Source: Castor canadensis (taxonomy: Eukaryota; Chordata; Mammalia; Rodentia; Castoridae). Taken from it: 64,000 nucleotides of DNA. How positions within the stretch are numbered: position 1 is the stretch's first letter; each line of letters starts with the position of its first letter. Location of the stretch: positions 315,001 through 379,000 of the forward strand of contig NC_133400.1 of assembly GCF_047511655.1 (NCBI RefSeq), in the 5' to 3' direction. The translations under genes were made by a program, and so were the position numbers. Below the pieces are notes generated by a model, which had not been told where the DNA came from, did no database searches, and saw only the letters and a program-made list of their open reading frames with translations. This document shows positions 57,743 to 64,000 of the stretch, piece after piece.

Positions 57743-64000
<6,258 letters not shown>

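Overview
The window is ordinary mammalian nuclear DNA with spliced genes, long introns, dense SINEs and old LTRs. Two things point to a rodent. First, it carries dozens of copies of a dimeric SINE whose left part is B1-like and whose right part is an ID (tRNA-derived) unit with the wording 'ggctcaagtggtagagc'. Second, an almost complete SULT5A1 sulfotransferase gene sits between DPEP1 and CPNE7, as in mouse. The SINE dialect suggests a castorimorph (beaver or kangaroo-rat lineage). That last step is recollection and inference, not a database result.

Layout, left to right. (1) 1-3.35 kb, + strand: the last four coding exons and 3'UTR of CHMP1A (ESCRT-III). (2) 5.85-11.56 kb, - strand: all ten coding exons of DPEP1 (zinc membrane dipeptidase, 410 aa, GPI anchored), with a candidate distal non-coding first exon near 19.8-20.0 kb. 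(3) 11.6-35.3 kb: a repeat-rich interval holding the likely DPEP1 5' intron and then intergenic DNA, with many SINEs, MaLR LTRs, a nested LTR pair at 30.7-31.9 kb and an ERVK-like LTR with primer-binding site at 34.35-35.0 kb. (4) 35.3-48.5 kb, + strand: SULT5A1, six coding exons encoding 289 aa. (5) 48.5-57.2 kb: intergenic, SINE-rich. (6) 57.2-64 kb, - strand: the last six coding exons of CPNE7 (calcium-dependent copine). The order is that of human 16q24.3 and the mouse chromosome 8 equivalent, read in the reverse direction: CHMP1A and DPEP1 converge, DPEP1 and SULT5A1 diverge, SULT5A1 and CPNE7 converge.

The genes are neighbours by synteny, not an operon. They serve separate roles: membrane remodelling, extracellular peptide and leukotriene D4 hydrolysis, cytosolic sulfonation and calcium-dependent membrane binding.

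The most notable observation is that SULT5A1 has an uninterrupted coding sequence and otherwise normal splice sites, but the acceptor of coding exon 2, the exon that completes the PAPS-binding P-loop, reads GG where AG is expected. No nearby AG rescues the frame. This is either a very recent loss, an unusual intron or a sequence error. I found no sign of a novel multi-gene system.
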